NCBI GenBank assembly: GCA_938036785.1 | Contig: CALHWE010000012.1 | Location: forward strand, 62,001 to 126,000 | Direction: 5' to 3' | Length of the DNA stretch: 64,000 bases | Source: an uncultured Candidatus Saccharibacteria bacterium | Lineage (GTDB): Bacteria > Patescibacteriota > Saccharimonadia > Saccharimonadales > Saccharimonadaceae | Shown: in pieces, positions 33,586 through 42,724 of the stretch | How positions within the stretch are numbered: the first letter of the stretch is position 1 | Layout: the number at the start of each line of letters is the position of its first letter | Program-made: the position numbers and the translations under genes | Notes under the pieces: generated by a model | Seen by the model: the letters and a program-made list of their open reading frames with translations, nothing else | What the model was told of the DNA's origin: nothing | The model's database searches: none

Positions 33586-34419
33586 ATGGATTGGCTTCAT
33601 ATTATTATTCTTGGCATTGTCGAGGGAATTACTGAGTTTTTGCCCATCTCGAGTACGGGCCACTTGATGCTGGCAGAGAAGTTGCTAGGCTACTCGGTGA
33701 GTGACCCTGGGCTTGTCGCCTTTACAGCGGTGGTGCAGATTGGGGCGATTGCTGCGGCGATTGTTTATTTCTGGCAGGATATTTGGCGCATTGCCTCGGC
33801 GTGGTGTGCTGGCGTGGTGAACCCGCGGGCGCGGACGTTTCACTACCGAATGGGGTGGTATGTCATCATTGGTTCGCTGCCGATTGCAGTGGTTGGTTTG
33901 CTTCTTAAGGATACGATCGAGACGGTACTACGCGGCCTGTGGTTTGTCGCGGCTGGGCTGATGATTTGGAGTATTGTACTGTTTTTGGCCGACCGCCGGG
34001 GACGTGAGACACGCCATGAGCGCAACCTCACCTGGCGCGATGCCATGGCAATGGGCCTGATGCAGTGCTTGTCGCTCATCCCGGGGGTGTCGCGCTCGGG
34101 GGCGACGATTGCCTCGGGGCTATTCCGCGATATTGACCGCACCACTGCCACACGGATGAGCTTCTTCCTGGGGATTCCGGCATTGATGGCAGCTGGTGGG
34201 CTGGAGGCCGTGACGCAGTCGCAGCAGATTGGCCGCTTAATTGGCTGGCCACAGATGATACTGGGGATTGTTGTGTCCTTCGTGGTGGGGTATGTGGCGA
34301 TCTCGTGGCTGCTGCGCTTTGTCTCGAGCAATTCATTTGATAAGTTCGTCGCTTACCGCTTGGTGCTGAGTACATTACTCATCATCCTACTTGCAGTGGG
34401 CGCGTTGGCACCAGTGTAA
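33586..34419 (+). CDS. uppP: Undecaprenyl-diphosphatase (BacA/UppP)
   Basis: Recycles the lipid carrier released by wall synthesis. 277 residues with about eight membrane helices. The two inverted active-site motifs are visible: EGITEFLPISSTGHL at residues ~13-27 and PGVSRSGATIASG near 165. It complements uppS, so the window encodes both making and recycling of the carrier. Its own promoter and TAAGGA site precede it. Confidence 0.97.
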   Translation: MDWLHIIILGIVEGITEFLPISSTGHLMLAEKLLGYSVSDPGLVAFTAVVQIGAIAAAIVYFWQDIWRIASAWCAGVVNPRARTFHYRMGWYVIIGSLPIAVVGLLLKDTIETVLRGLWFVAAGLMIWSIVLFLADRRGRETRHERNLTWRDAMAMGLMQCLSLIPGVSRSGATIASGLFRDIDRTTATRMSFFLGIPALMAAGGLEAVTQSQQIGRLIGWPQMILGIVVSFVVGYVAISWLLRFVSSNSFDKFVAYRLVLSTLLIILLAVGALAPV

Positions 34420-34752
34420 TTTCTCCATGCTTGTTTTCAGACGTACCTCACGTCCTATTGAGCAGGGGAGTGAATCTTTTTTGAAGATATCGGTCTTCTA
34501 GAGATCATGCTCAAGATCGTTTGGCGTTTCGTTTGAATGAGTATAGCGGTGTTTTTATGGCAACGCGTTTTTGTACTCCACCCAAATGAAGCAGTAGCAG
34601 CCCCCACGCACGCAAGATTTTTTTGACTCAGCCTTGGTAGAATGTTGCTTCTGAAGCGCTAGAAAAAACATTACAATGTTGTTCACTTCGTTTGCTCTCG
34701 CCGGGCGATTGCGGTATAATTGCTATTAACATTACCAGCTTATGGAGGCGCA
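34420..34752. other. Intergenic stretch uppP to ABC gene
   Basis: No gene or clear hairpin seen. The last 60 bases hold the promoter and leader of the ABC operon. Confidence 0.5.
34692..34720 (+). promoter_or_regulatory. Promoter of the MacB-like operon
   Basis: TTGCTC (34692-34697), 17 bases, TATAAT (34715-34720). GGAGGCGCA lies just before the ATG at 34753. Confidence 0.7.
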
Positions 34753-35592
34753 ATGATCGAAATAAAAAACATTACAAAAGTCTACGGCAAGAAGAAAAAC
34801 ACCTTCACCGCCCTCAAGGATGTGAGCCTTGCAATTGAAGAAGGGTCGAGCGTAGCAGTGCTGGGCAAGTCGGGCTCGGGCAAGTCCACGCTGATGCATG
34901 CCATCTCTGGCCTGGATAAGCCGCAGCAGGGCGAGGTGATCATCAATGGTGAGGATATCTTGCGGCTCAAGCGCAAGGCGACCGACCGCTTTCGGGCGCG
35001 GACGATGGGTTTCATTTTCCAGAGTTTCTTTGTGGAGGGTGGCGAGAGCTGCTATGACAATGTGAGCTTGTCGCTCGAGACGGCAGGTGTGCCGCGCAGT
35101 CAGCGCAAGCGGCGTATCGTGGCGGCGCTCGAGGCGGTTGGCTTGGAGGACAAGATCAAAGCGCGAGCCAAGGACCTCAGTGGTGGGCAAAAGCAGCGCC
35201 TAGCGATCGCTCGAGCAATTGCTGCCGAGCCGCAGATTCTCTTTGCCGACGAGCCAACGGGCAACCTGGACTCAGCAACCTCTGCGGTGGTGGAAGACCT
35301 GCTCTTTAATTATGCTAAGGAGCATGGTGCGACGCTCATCATCGTCACACACGACGAGGATCTGGCGCAGCGCTGCCAGCGTATTATTCGTATCAAAGAT
35401 GGGGTGATTGACCACGACAGCGCTACAGACACAACCACAGCTACTCCCAGGGCTAAAAAAGCGCCAACTCGCCGCCGAGCCAAAGCCGTAGCACCTGCCA
35501 CGCAGCCCAAGAAAACAACGAAAAAAGCCGCAAGTGCTACTGCAAAAGCTAAATCTACAACCACCAAGCCAACACCAAGGAGGGCAGACTAA
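34753..35592 (+). CDS. MacB/LolD-type ABC transporter ATPase
   Basis: Walker A is GKSGSGKST (residues ~38-46), signature LSGGQKQR, Walker B ILFADEPTGNLDS, and the H-loop is VTHDEDL. The first ~225 residues are a normal ATPase of the export class that works with FtsX-like permeases. A tail of ~55 residues made of Lys, Ala, Thr, Arg and Pro, ending TKPTPRRAD, is unusual and may bind nucleic acid, membrane lipid or the partner. The start at 34753 was chosen for GGAGG; the earlier in-frame TTG overlaps the -10. The permease starts two bases after the stop. Confidence 0.93.
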   Translation: MIEIKNITKVYGKKKNTFTALKDVSLAIEEGSSVAVLGKSGSGKSTLMHAISGLDKPQQGEVIINGEDILRLKRKATDRFRARTMGFIFQSFFVEGGESCYDNVSLSLETAGVPRSQRKRRIVAALEAVGLEDKIKARAKDLSGGQKQRLAIARAIAAEPQILFADEPTGNLDSATSAVVEDLLFNYAKEHGATLIIVTHDEDLAQRCQRIIRIKDGVIDHDSATDTTTATPRAKKAPTRRRAKAVAPATQPKKTTKKAASATAKAKSTTTKPTPRRAD

Positions 35593-35594
35593 CC

Positions 35595-36950
35595 ATGAAG
35601 ACGACTGATATTATTCGCCGCGCTGGCCGCAACCTGCGCCGAGCCAAGATGCGTACCCTGCTTACCAGCATCGCCATCGCAGTGGGCGGCTTCGCCATTA
35701 TGGCGAGCTTGATGGCGGGCGAGGGTGCACGCCAGTATATTGACCGGCTGATTAGCAGTAATATTGATGCCAAGGCGGTGTTTGTCGTCAAAGACAAGCG
35801 ACTCATCGGGGTACAATCGGGCCAGCAGGCTGACCTGCGTGAGTATAATCCTGATAGTATCAACCGCTATGGCAATGATTATAAAGCCCTCACCCAAAAA
35901 GACATCGACAAGCTGGCGGCCCGCACCGACCTCGAGAAGGTGAGGCCAGTCTATCAGCTCCAGCCCAAATATGTGAGCTTCGCTACCAAGAAAGACAAGA
36001 AATACAGCAGTGATGTGAGTGTCTTTGATGGTGCGCTCGCGGCTGAAGTTGTGGCTGGCAAACAGCTGGGCAAGGGTACTGAGCTCGCGCCCGGCGAAGC
36101 CGTCATCCCCGAGAGCTATGCCGAGACACTAGGGCAATCGCCTGCTCAGATGGTTGGTAAACAACTGACCGTCACAGTGGTGCAGATGCCACAGAAGATC
36201 GATGAAGCAACGCTTGGGCAGGTCTTTGCTGAGAAGGGGCAGGCTGGGGTAAATGAGCTGATTAATGGCAAGGAGCTGCACAAGACCTTTACCATCGCGG
36301 CCGTGACGCGCAAATCGGCCGATCAAACCCAAGCCATGCGTGGCATTGGTATTAATGCTAAGGTAGCTCGCGAGCTGAGCGACTACAGTACCAAGGGCAC
36401 GAGCCAATACCAAAAGTACATGTCTGCCACTGCAGTTGCCAAGCAGGATGCCGAAGCCGCCAAGAAATCCCTCGAGCAGGATGGTTACGCTGTAGCTACT
36501 GCCAAAGATCTGCAGCAGACACTCTTTCGCTTTGTTGATATCTTGCAGGCGATTGTGCTGTGCTTTGGTGCGCTGGCGCTGATAGTGAGTATTTTTGGCA
36601 TCGTCAACACGCAGTACATCTCGGTGCTGGAGCGGACGCAGCAGATTGGCCTAATGAAGGCTCTTGGCGCGAGCCGGCGCGATATTGGCCGCTTGTTCCG
36701 CTACGAGGCAGCCTGGGTTGGCCTGCTGGGTGGTGCACTGGGTGTGCTGGGTGCGTGGGGTGCTGGTGTGGCGCTTAACCCGGTTATCTCGGAGAAGCTC
36801 CACTTTGGTGATCACAAACTCCTTGTCTTTGTGCCAGAGCATGCTGCTGCAGTGGTGGCTGGCCTGATGCTGGTAGCGATCATTGCTGGCTGGCTGCCAA
36901 GCCGCAAGGCTGCGAAGCTTGACCCAATCGAAGCGCTGCGTACCGAGTAA
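35595..36950 (+). CDS. MacB/FtsX-type ABC transporter permease
   Basis: 451 residues. An N-terminal helix (LLTSIAIAVGGFAIMASLMAG) is followed by a ~270-residue extracytoplasmic MacB-like domain, rich in Lys and Ala. Three C-terminal helices form the FtsX domain (LQAIVLCFGALALIVSIFGIVNTQYISVLERTQQIGLMKALG). The coupling sequence MKALGASRRDIGRLF and the final PSRKAAKLDPIEALR are family hallmarks. No TolC or membrane-fusion partner is seen, so it probably works alone on a lipid, peptide or lipoprotein. Terminator follows. Confidence 0.93.
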   Translation: MKTTDIIRRAGRNLRRAKMRTLLTSIAIAVGGFAIMASLMAGEGARQYIDRLISSNIDAKAVFVVKDKRLIGVQSGQQADLREYNPDSINRYGNDYKALTQKDIDKLAARTDLEKVRPVYQLQPKYVSFATKKDKKYSSDVSVFDGALAAEVVAGKQLGKGTELAPGEAVIPESYAETLGQSPAQMVGKQLTVTVVQMPQKIDEATLGQVFAEKGQAGVNELINGKELHKTFTIAAVTRKSADQTQAMRGIGINAKVARELSDYSTKGTSQYQKYMSATAVAKQDAEAAKKSLEQDGYAVATAKDLQQTLFRFVDILQAIVLCFGALALIVSIFGIVNTQYISVLERTQQIGLMKALGASRRDIGRLFRYEAAWVGLLGGALGVLGAWGAGVALNPVISEKLHFGDHKLLVFVPEHAAAVVAGLMLVAIIAGWLPSRKAAKLDPIEALRTE

Positions 36951-36971
36951 ACTGCGTCGATATAAAGAGCC

Positions 36972-37009
36972 AAAACCCGCTGTGCTGTGGTAAGCAAAGC
37001 GGGTTTTTT
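36972..37009 (+). terminator. Terminator after the ABC permease
   Basis: AAAACCCGCT / AGCGGGTTTT ending in TTTTTT; the loop is 16 bases. Confidence 0.8.
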
Positions 37010-37166
37010 GGCTAGCTAAGAGGAGTACTACTGTACACCTAGCAGGGGTAGAGCGAGAGAAGAGACCCAAAGATAACTGAGAATTGAAGGCAGAGTGGCT
37101 AGTACTCTTTAATTTTATAACGCTTGTGCTATAATTGGGCAAAAGGGTATAAATAGGGGTATAGCT

Positions 37167-38702
37167 ATGAATGAACACCGCAAAAAATTTGCAAGCCGTT
37201 CGCTTGTATTTGTCTTGTTTGGGATATTATTAATCATCATTATATTGCTTTGGTGGTGGTGGCCATGGAGCTACAGCTACAATAGCGGCTTCAAGGGTGT
37301 GCGGCCAGACCAAGTGAGCTTGCGCCAGCATGATGGGAAAATCCAGTGGCAATTTATGAATGGCGCGTGGCACGATATTGCCTCGGTCGAGGACTTGCGT
37401 GGGGCAAAAGGCGAGCAAGGTGCGCGTGGTGAGGCCGGTGCGAGCGGCGCTCGAGGTGCAGACGGTGCCAATGGCCGTGATGGCGTAGATGGTGCACGTG
37501 GCCGCGATGGTGCTCGTGGTGCAGCTGGCAAGAATGGCGCAAACGGTGCCAATGGCGCCAACGGTAAGGACGGAGCAAACGGAGCCAACGGCAAAGATGG
37601 TGCATCGGCCGCTAAGGGCGACAAGGGTGAAAAAGGTGACAAAGGCGAGCCCGGCAAAGATGGCAAAGACGGCAAAAATGGTGAAAAAGGCGAGAAGGGT
37701 GAGAAGGGCGATGCTGGCCCGAAAGGTGACACTGGCGCTAAGGGTGAGCAGGGCACACCAGGCACACCTGGTGCACAAGGAGAAAAAGGCGTACCCGGCC
37801 CGAAGGGTGACCAAGGAGACACTGGCCCACAGGGCCAACCAGGCCAGCCCGGCCCACAAGGTCCACAGGGCCAAACTGGCCCAGCGGGTGCCGATGGCCG
37901 AACAATCGAGCTCCAGAAGGGCACGCTCTACATCCAGTGGCGCTACACTGGCGAAACAGCCTGGCAAAACCTCATTGCCTACACCGATCTCAAGGGCGAA
38001 AAGGGTGATGCTGGTCAGCCCGGCCCACAAGGTGCCCAAGGCATCCAGGGGCAGCAAGGTGCTACTGGACCCAAAGGCCAGGATGGCACCAACGCAACGA
38101 TTAATGTGACTAATAGCACTCAGCCATGCTCACCAAATATGACTGTCACGGGCAATGGCACATCTCAGCTCGGCCTTACCTTTGCGGGTAGCACGGTGCC
38201 GGCGGGTGGCACGGTCGGCCAAATATTGTCGAAGAAGTCGGCAGCGAACTGCGACATGGAATGGAAGAGCCTCCCCCAGATGACCATCTTTACGGCAACA
38301 CTTGGCAATGGTAATGGCGGTGTGACGGCTGCAACGATTGCTAAGGATACCTTTGCACCAGTGCCGCTCAAGACCGTCGTGACAAACAACGGTGGTGGGT
38401 CGTGGGATGCCGGGAGCAAATCGTACATTGCACCAAGCGATGGTGTCTACCTCATCCAATCGCGGATTCGCTTGAACGATACATCGTCGGCACGTGGTGT
38501 ATACCAGGCTGTCAACGACACAGCGCGCGACACTCCAGAAGGGGTGTGGAGCAACAACCAACACGGCTATCGCTTTACCATGCCATACACTCGCCTGATG
38601 CGAGTAACGGCTGGGACGCCGCTCAAGCTTGTTATCTACTCGGCTGGCCAAGACGCAAACATCACCGATGCAAGCCTGAGTATCGTCAAGATATCAGACT
38701 AA
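37167..38702 (+). CDS. Membrane-anchored collagen-like surface protein
   Basis: 511 residues. One membrane helix (residues ~12-34, ending in four Trp) anchors it with the rest outside. Residues ~79-250 are Gly-X-Y triplets with one break (GASAAK). A non-collagen module interrupts at ~251-276, and ten more triplets end near 309. A short module recurs just before each collagen run: IQWQFMNGAWHDIASVEDLRG, then IQWRYTGETAWQNLIAYTDLKG. The last ~190 residues form a beta-rich head with YIAPSDGVYLIQSRIRLND, similar to C1q/TNF-like trimeric heads. Expected to be a trimeric stalk, possibly for host contact. A TATAAT lies at 37130-37135 and AGGGG before the ATG. A terminator follows the gene. Confidence 0.88.
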   Translation: MNEHRKKFASRSLVFVLFGILLIIIILLWWWWPWSYSYNSGFKGVRPDQVSLRQHDGKIQWQFMNGAWHDIASVEDLRGAKGEQGARGEAGASGARGADGANGRDGVDGARGRDGARGAAGKNGANGANGANGKDGANGANGKDGASAAKGDKGEKGDKGEPGKDGKDGKNGEKGEKGEKGDAGPKGDTGAKGEQGTPGTPGAQGEKGVPGPKGDQGDTGPQGQPGQPGPQGPQGQTGPAGADGRTIELQKGTLYIQWRYTGETAWQNLIAYTDLKGEKGDAGQPGPQGAQGIQGQQGATGPKGQDGTNATINVTNSTQPCSPNMTVTGNGTSQLGLTFAGSTVPAGGTVGQILSKKSAANCDMEWKSLPQMTIFTATLGNGNGGVTAATIAKDTFAPVPLKTVVTNNGGGSWDAGSKSYIAPSDGVYLIQSRIRLNDTSSARGVYQAVNDTARDTPEGVWSNNQHGYRFTMPYTRLMRVTAGTPLKLVIYSAGQDANITDASLSIVKISD

Positions 38703-38728
38703 GCTCGGTAGCTCACTACCAACCTCTA

Positions 38729-38755
38729 CAGAACCAGCTCCTAGGGCTGGTTCTG
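38729..38755 (+). terminator. Terminator after the collagen-like gene
   Basis: CAGAACCAGC / GCTGGTTCTG, 10-bp stem, followed by a T-rich stretch. Confidence 0.75.
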
Positions 38756-38917
38756 TGTTAGTTTCTCCTAGCTCATGGAGTGCTCGAGAGGAGAAAGGTA
38801 AGGCAAAAATGGGGGTCTGCAGGCCGTGCTACCTGCCCAATAGTATCGTGGCTGGGTGGCCATCGTGCCCGGAAGTTTTATCGAACAAATTGCCATTACG
38901 CTTGGCGTGGTATCTGA

Positions 38918-38923
38918 TATAAT
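38918..38923 (+). promoter_or_regulatory. -10 box of serS, leaderless
   Basis: TATAAT ends six bases before the serS ATG. Confidence 0.7.
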
Positions 38924-38929
38924 ATAGTT

Positions 38930-40174
38930 ATGTTAGATATTCGTTATATTCGCGCGCATGCCAACGAGGTGCAGGCAGCAGCGCGCCATAAGGGCTATGA
39001 GGTGTCCATCGCAGCGCTTCTCGCGTGCGACGATCAGCGCCGAGAGCTCCAGCAGCGGGTGGATGCTGTGCGTACCACGCGCAACGAGACGGCCGCTCAA
39101 ATGAAGGGCGGCAAACCCAGCCAAGAACTCATCGCCAAAGGCAAGGCGCTCAAAGCCGAGCTCGCCACACTGGAAGAGGAGCTGCGCACCGTAGAGAACA
39201 ACTTTTTTGCTCAGCTAGAGGCAGTGCCAAATATCACCCTGCCCGATGTGCCACTGGGTGGCGAGGCAGATAGTGTGGAGATTAAGCAGTGGGGCGAGCG
39301 GCGTGAGTCAGCTCAGGATCACCTCGACTTTGCTACGAGCCGGGGCTGGCTCGACTTTGAGCGCGGTGCTAAGGTGGCTGGCACGAAGTTTTATTATGTG
39401 CTGGGCGACCTCATGCTGCTCGAGAATGCCATCTACCAATATGCCCTTAACTTCCTTGTTGGCAAAGGCTTCCGCCCCATGACGGTGCCACACATGGTGA
39501 GTGGCCGCGTGGCGCGTGGTTCGGGCTTTGCACCCAAGAGCGATAAGGAGAGCAACGAGTACTTTATTGAGGGTGAAGACACTATGCTTATCGGTACAGC
39601 CGAGGCTCCGCTGACGGGCTTCCATGCCGATGAAATCCTAAGCGAGAAGGACTTACCGCTCCTCTACGCTGGCTACAGCCCCTGCTACCGCAAAGAGGCT
39701 GGCGCTGCCGGGAAGTTTAGCCGCGGGTTGTTTCGGGTTCATCAGTTCAACAAATTAGAGATGTATATCTACTGCCTGCCCGAGCAATCGGCTCAGATGC
39801 ATGAGAAAATCCTCGCGCTGGAGGAGGAGATTTGGCAAAGCCTGGGCGTGCCATACCACGTGGTAAATATCGCAGCGGGAGACTTAGGTGCACCAGCTGC
39901 TAAGAAGTATGACATTGAGTACTGGTCGCCTGTTGATGGTGCTTACCGCGAGCTCACCAGCTGCAGCAACTGCACCGACTTCCAGGCGCGCAACCTTGGC
40001 ATCCGCGTCCGCCGGGCCGATGGCTCACTCCAGGTAGTGCACACCCTCAATGGCACCGCAGTGAGCTTGGCTCGCGCACTCGTAGCGATTATCGAGAATT
40101 ATCAAACAACAGATGGCCAGCTCCGTGTGCCAGCGGTGCTGCAGCCATACCTGAACAACAGGGAGGTACTCTAG
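38930..40174 (+). CDS. serS: Seryl-tRNA synthetase
   Basis: Class II synthetase, 414 residues. The N-terminal antiparallel coiled coil (residues ~25-105) that grips the long arm of tRNA(Ser) is followed by the catalytic core, with EAPLTGFHADEIL, CYRKEAGAAGKFSRGLFRVHQFNKLEM (motif 2) and NGTAVSLARALVAIIENYQ (motif 3). pyrD starts at the next base after the stop. Confidence 0.98.
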   Translation: MLDIRYIRAHANEVQAAARHKGYEVSIAALLACDDQRRELQQRVDAVRTTRNETAAQMKGGKPSQELIAKGKALKAELATLEEELRTVENNFFAQLEAVPNITLPDVPLGGEADSVEIKQWGERRESAQDHLDFATSRGWLDFERGAKVAGTKFYYVLGDLMLLENAIYQYALNFLVGKGFRPMTVPHMVSGRVARGSGFAPKSDKESNEYFIEGEDTMLIGTAEAPLTGFHADEILSEKDLPLLYAGYSPCYRKEAGAAGKFSRGLFRVHQFNKLEMYIYCLPEQSAQMHEKILALEEEIWQSLGVPYHVVNIAAGDLGAPAAKKYDIEYWSPVDGAYRELTSCSNCTDFQARNLGIRVRRADGSLQVVHTLNGTAVSLARALVAIIENYQTTDGQLRVPAVLQPYLNNREVL

Positions 40175-41302
40175 ATGGGGCGCACAATCAGAAAAATGAG
40201 CCGCAAAGGCTATGCCAAAGTTGCTAAGCCGCTTCTCTTCCGGCGGCAGCCCGATGCAGCGCACCAGTCGATGCTCTGGACGGCGCGGGCACTGCATGCT
40301 ATCCGTGGCGAGCAGCTCCTCAGTGGCTGGCGCTACAAGAATCCTCGCCTCGAGCAGACTATTCTTGGCCTTAACTTTGTTAATCCCATCGGTCTGTCTG
40401 CTGGGCTGGATAAAGATTTTGATCTACCTCCTGTGGCAAAGAAAATTGGTTGCGGCTTTGAGATTGGCGGTTCGGTAACGGCCGTGCCTTGTGAGGGCAA
40501 TCCCAAGCCGTGGTTTCGTCGCTTGGCCAGTGAGCAGTCGATTGTCGTCAATGTTGGCCTGGCGAATCGCGGCGTCGCCAAGGCGATCGAGCAGATCCGC
40601 AGCTACTCACCACGGGTCTGGCGCGACTTTCCGCTGAGCGTATCCGTAGCCAAGACGAACAGCCCCAAGCAAGTCCGCCCCAAGCAAGCGATTGTCGACT
40701 ACTGCGACAGCCTTCGCCAGCTTGAAGCAGCTGGTTGCGCACCACTGTACGAGATTAACATCTCCTGCCCGAATGCCTATGGCGGTGAGCCCTTCACCAC
40801 ACCTGCTCGCCTGGAGAAACTCCTCACTGCGGTGGATGAGCTGAAGCTCTCGCGCCCAGTCTTTATCAAAATGCCGACGGACAAGACCTGGACGCAGTTT
40901 GCCAAGCTCCTCTCCATTATCGATAAGCATAATGTCGCGGGCCTGACGATCGGTAACCTCGTCAAAGATCGCAGCAAGCTCACTGACCCAAGTGTCTTGC
41001 CCGACGATACTCCCGGTAGCCTTAGCGGCCGGCCAGCTCAGGCTATTACCACGCGGCTTATCCACAAAACGTATGCACTGTATGGCGACCGCTTTGTCAT
41101 CATTGGTGTGGGCGGTGTCTTTACAGCGGAAGATGCATACGAGAAGATTCGGGCTGGCGCGAGCCTAGTCGCGCTGGTGACAGCGCTGATGTTTGAAGGG
41201 CCACAGGTCGTGGGCGATATCAACGAAGGCTTGGTGGAGCTGCTCGACCGAGACGACTACGTCTCTATTAGTGAAGCAATTGGTGCGGCGCACCGCAAGT
41301 AG
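40175..41302 (+). CDS. pyrD: Dihydroorotate dehydrogenase, class 2-like with Cys base
   Basis: FMN enzyme oxidising dihydroorotate to orotate. 375 residues, with a ~50-residue basic N-terminal extension as in membrane-associated class 2 enzymes. GLSAGLDKDFDLPPVAKKIG, GFEIGGSVTAVPCEGNPKPWFRRL and IIGVGGVFTAEDAYEKIRAGASLV follow class 2 order. The active-site loop reads NISCPNAYGG, with Cys where class 2 enzymes have Ser (NISSPN) and class 1 enzymes have Cys. No other pyrimidine biosynthesis gene is in the window. Directly follows serS, and a GTG-start gene lies seven bases after it. Confidence 0.88.
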   Translation: MGRTIRKMSRKGYAKVAKPLLFRRQPDAAHQSMLWTARALHAIRGEQLLSGWRYKNPRLEQTILGLNFVNPIGLSAGLDKDFDLPPVAKKIGCGFEIGGSVTAVPCEGNPKPWFRRLASEQSIVVNVGLANRGVAKAIEQIRSYSPRVWRDFPLSVSVAKTNSPKQVRPKQAIVDYCDSLRQLEAAGCAPLYEINISCPNAYGGEPFTTPARLEKLLTAVDELKLSRPVFIKMPTDKTWTQFAKLLSIIDKHNVAGLTIGNLVKDRSKLTDPSVLPDDTPGSLSGRPAQAITTRLIHKTYALYGDRFVIIGVGGVFTAEDAYEKIRAGASLVALVTALMFEGPQVVGDINEGLVELLDRDDYVSISEAIGAAHRK

Positions 41303-41308
41303 GGGGCA

Positions 41309-41887
41309 GTGGCGTCCGAAGCAAACGGCCCACGCGTTGAGTATTTTGCTTCTCCTATGCAGTACGCAGCAGTATGGTTTGGCCAAGCGGTGGTGCGGCA
41401 CATTACTGGTGTAGCATTTGCTCGTGCTGCGCGGTGGGAAGCGATAGAAACTCACGTCCTTCCTGGGTGGCAGTATCATGAGCCTGTGGTAGAGCATCGA
41501 GCTGTCCAGTATGTTGGTACACATGCGAGGGAGGATTACCCGCTCCGCGACACAACACTCATTGTTTCTGGCTATGTTGACCGTGCAGCCGACCGCTGTG
41601 TGGGTGGCCAAGCAGTTGACGTGTATCGGCTAACGGGCCAAACAAGCGCCTACCGCCTCATGGTCGATCGCCAGACGGCGCAGCCATATGTGGCGCATCT
41701 TGCCCCGGCTCATCTTAACGAACTATCGACCGAGCCACAGGCTGGGGCTGTGCGTAGTTTCGTCCCAGTAGATAATTTACGACGGGTTGGCCGCCTGATA
41801 GAAGCGCTCAATAGCCTTGCAGCGCACACCGTTGAGGTAGAGGTGAAGTACAAGACATTGCTTCGCTATCAAAATCAGCAAAAGTAA
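41309..41887 (+). CDS. Unrecognised 192-residue protein in the serS-pyrD operon
   Basis: Starts at GTG 41309 with AGGGGG three bases upstream. No membrane segment. It contains GQAVVRHITGVAFARAARWEAIETHVLPGWQYHEP and YRLTGQTSAYRLMVDRQTAQPYVAHLAP, the latter with strand-turn-strand pattern, and ends VEVKYKTLLRYQNQQK. The family is unknown. The tight spacing suggests co-expression with pyrD, though no functional link is visible. Confidence 0.6.
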   Translation: MASEANGPRVEYFASPMQYAAVWFGQAVVRHITGVAFARAARWEAIETHVLPGWQYHEPVVEHRAVQYVGTHAREDYPLRDTTLIVSGYVDRAADRCVGGQAVDVYRLTGQTSAYRLMVDRQTAQPYVAHLAPAHLNELSTEPQAGAVRSFVPVDNLRRVGRLIEALNSLAAHTVEVEVKYKTLLRYQNQQK

Positions 41888-41981
41888 AATGGCCCAGCAT
41901 CACAGCTCAGCTCGCAGCCATTTGACATTACCCATAATATACTGCACTATAGGACGAGAATTGTGTAATAAAGGAGCAAGA

Positions 41982-42644
41982 ATGAACGAACATCAGCCAG
42001 CAAGAGACCCAAGAAGCGGAGAACGACAAGACCTGTCGGGGATTGCATATAAGCTACAGGCTAGAATGGGCCGTGTACTCACCGACGAACCTTTTGAGTA
42101 TGCCAAACATAGGCCAGGTGCGTTGCAGGAGCGCCGTGTCCAAGCCAACCCAGAGCTCAGTAAAGAAGGTGAAGGTGATGCCACTAAGCGTACTATATTT
42201 TTGACAGGCCCCGATGGTGAGTATATAGAGGTGTCTGGGGTTGTGCTTGATAAAATGTCGGTCGTTTTGGACCCATCTGTCACCATTATGACACCTGATA
42301 GTAATGATTGGGTGGTGTATCGCTCGAAGGTCGGTCGCCCGAAGAATGGCCATGATGGCCAGGGGCAAATTGAGCGTATCTATGGCAGCCAGACAGGTCA
42401 GATCGATAGTGAGCCGTACACATTTTTCCAGCCGGTAGATAAAGACGGTAAGCAAGACCTGGAGCGCGCAGAGGCTGATGCACGAGAGTTGCATGATGTC
42501 AGAAATCTCATCGAAGGGGCGCACTGCCGCGTAGAGACATCGCCTAAAACCGAGACGAAGGCCTTGCTTGACCATATTAAAGAACTGCGCAAAAAGATGG
42601 CCGAACGGATGGGATCGCTAGCCGAACGTCTCTATCTGCGCTGA
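41982..42644 (+). CDS. Unrecognised 220-residue soluble protein
   Basis: AAAGGAGCAAGA precedes the ATG at 41982; earlier in-frame codons run through the promoter region, where TTGACA occurs at 41922-41927 with TATACT-like sequences downstream. The protein is charged with no membrane segment. A beta-rich middle (IFLTGPDGEYIEVSGVVLDKMSVVLDPSVTIMTP) is followed by a C-terminal coiled-coil helix (KALLDHIKELRKKMAERMGSLAERLYLR). Function unknown. Confidence 0.65.
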   Translation: MNEHQPARDPRSGERQDLSGIAYKLQARMGRVLTDEPFEYAKHRPGALQERRVQANPELSKEGEGDATKRTIFLTGPDGEYIEVSGVVLDKMSVVLDPSVTIMTPDSNDWVVYRSKVGRPKNGHDGQGQIERIYGSQTGQIDSEPYTFFQPVDKDGKQDLERAEADARELHDVRNLIEGAHCRVETSPKTETKALLDHIKELRKKMAERMGSLAERLYLR

Positions 42645-42684
42645 TAATTTACTCGTAACAACCCCTGTTTCTCCTCAACCATGC

Positions 42685-42690
42685 TATACT
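42685..42690 (+). promoter_or_regulatory. -10 box of hpf
   Basis: TATACT at 42685-42690 gives a ~28-base leader containing GAAAGGGG before the ATG. Confidence 0.6.
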
Positions 42691-42724
42691 ATAAGCACAA
42701 GTTGCTAACACGAAAGGGGTCAGC

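Noticed and set aside
37230..38057. Long minus-strand frames opposite the collagen-like gene
   Set aside because: The Gly-X-Y codon pattern leaves several frames open by composition; the products are Pro- or Leu-rich low-complexity sequence.
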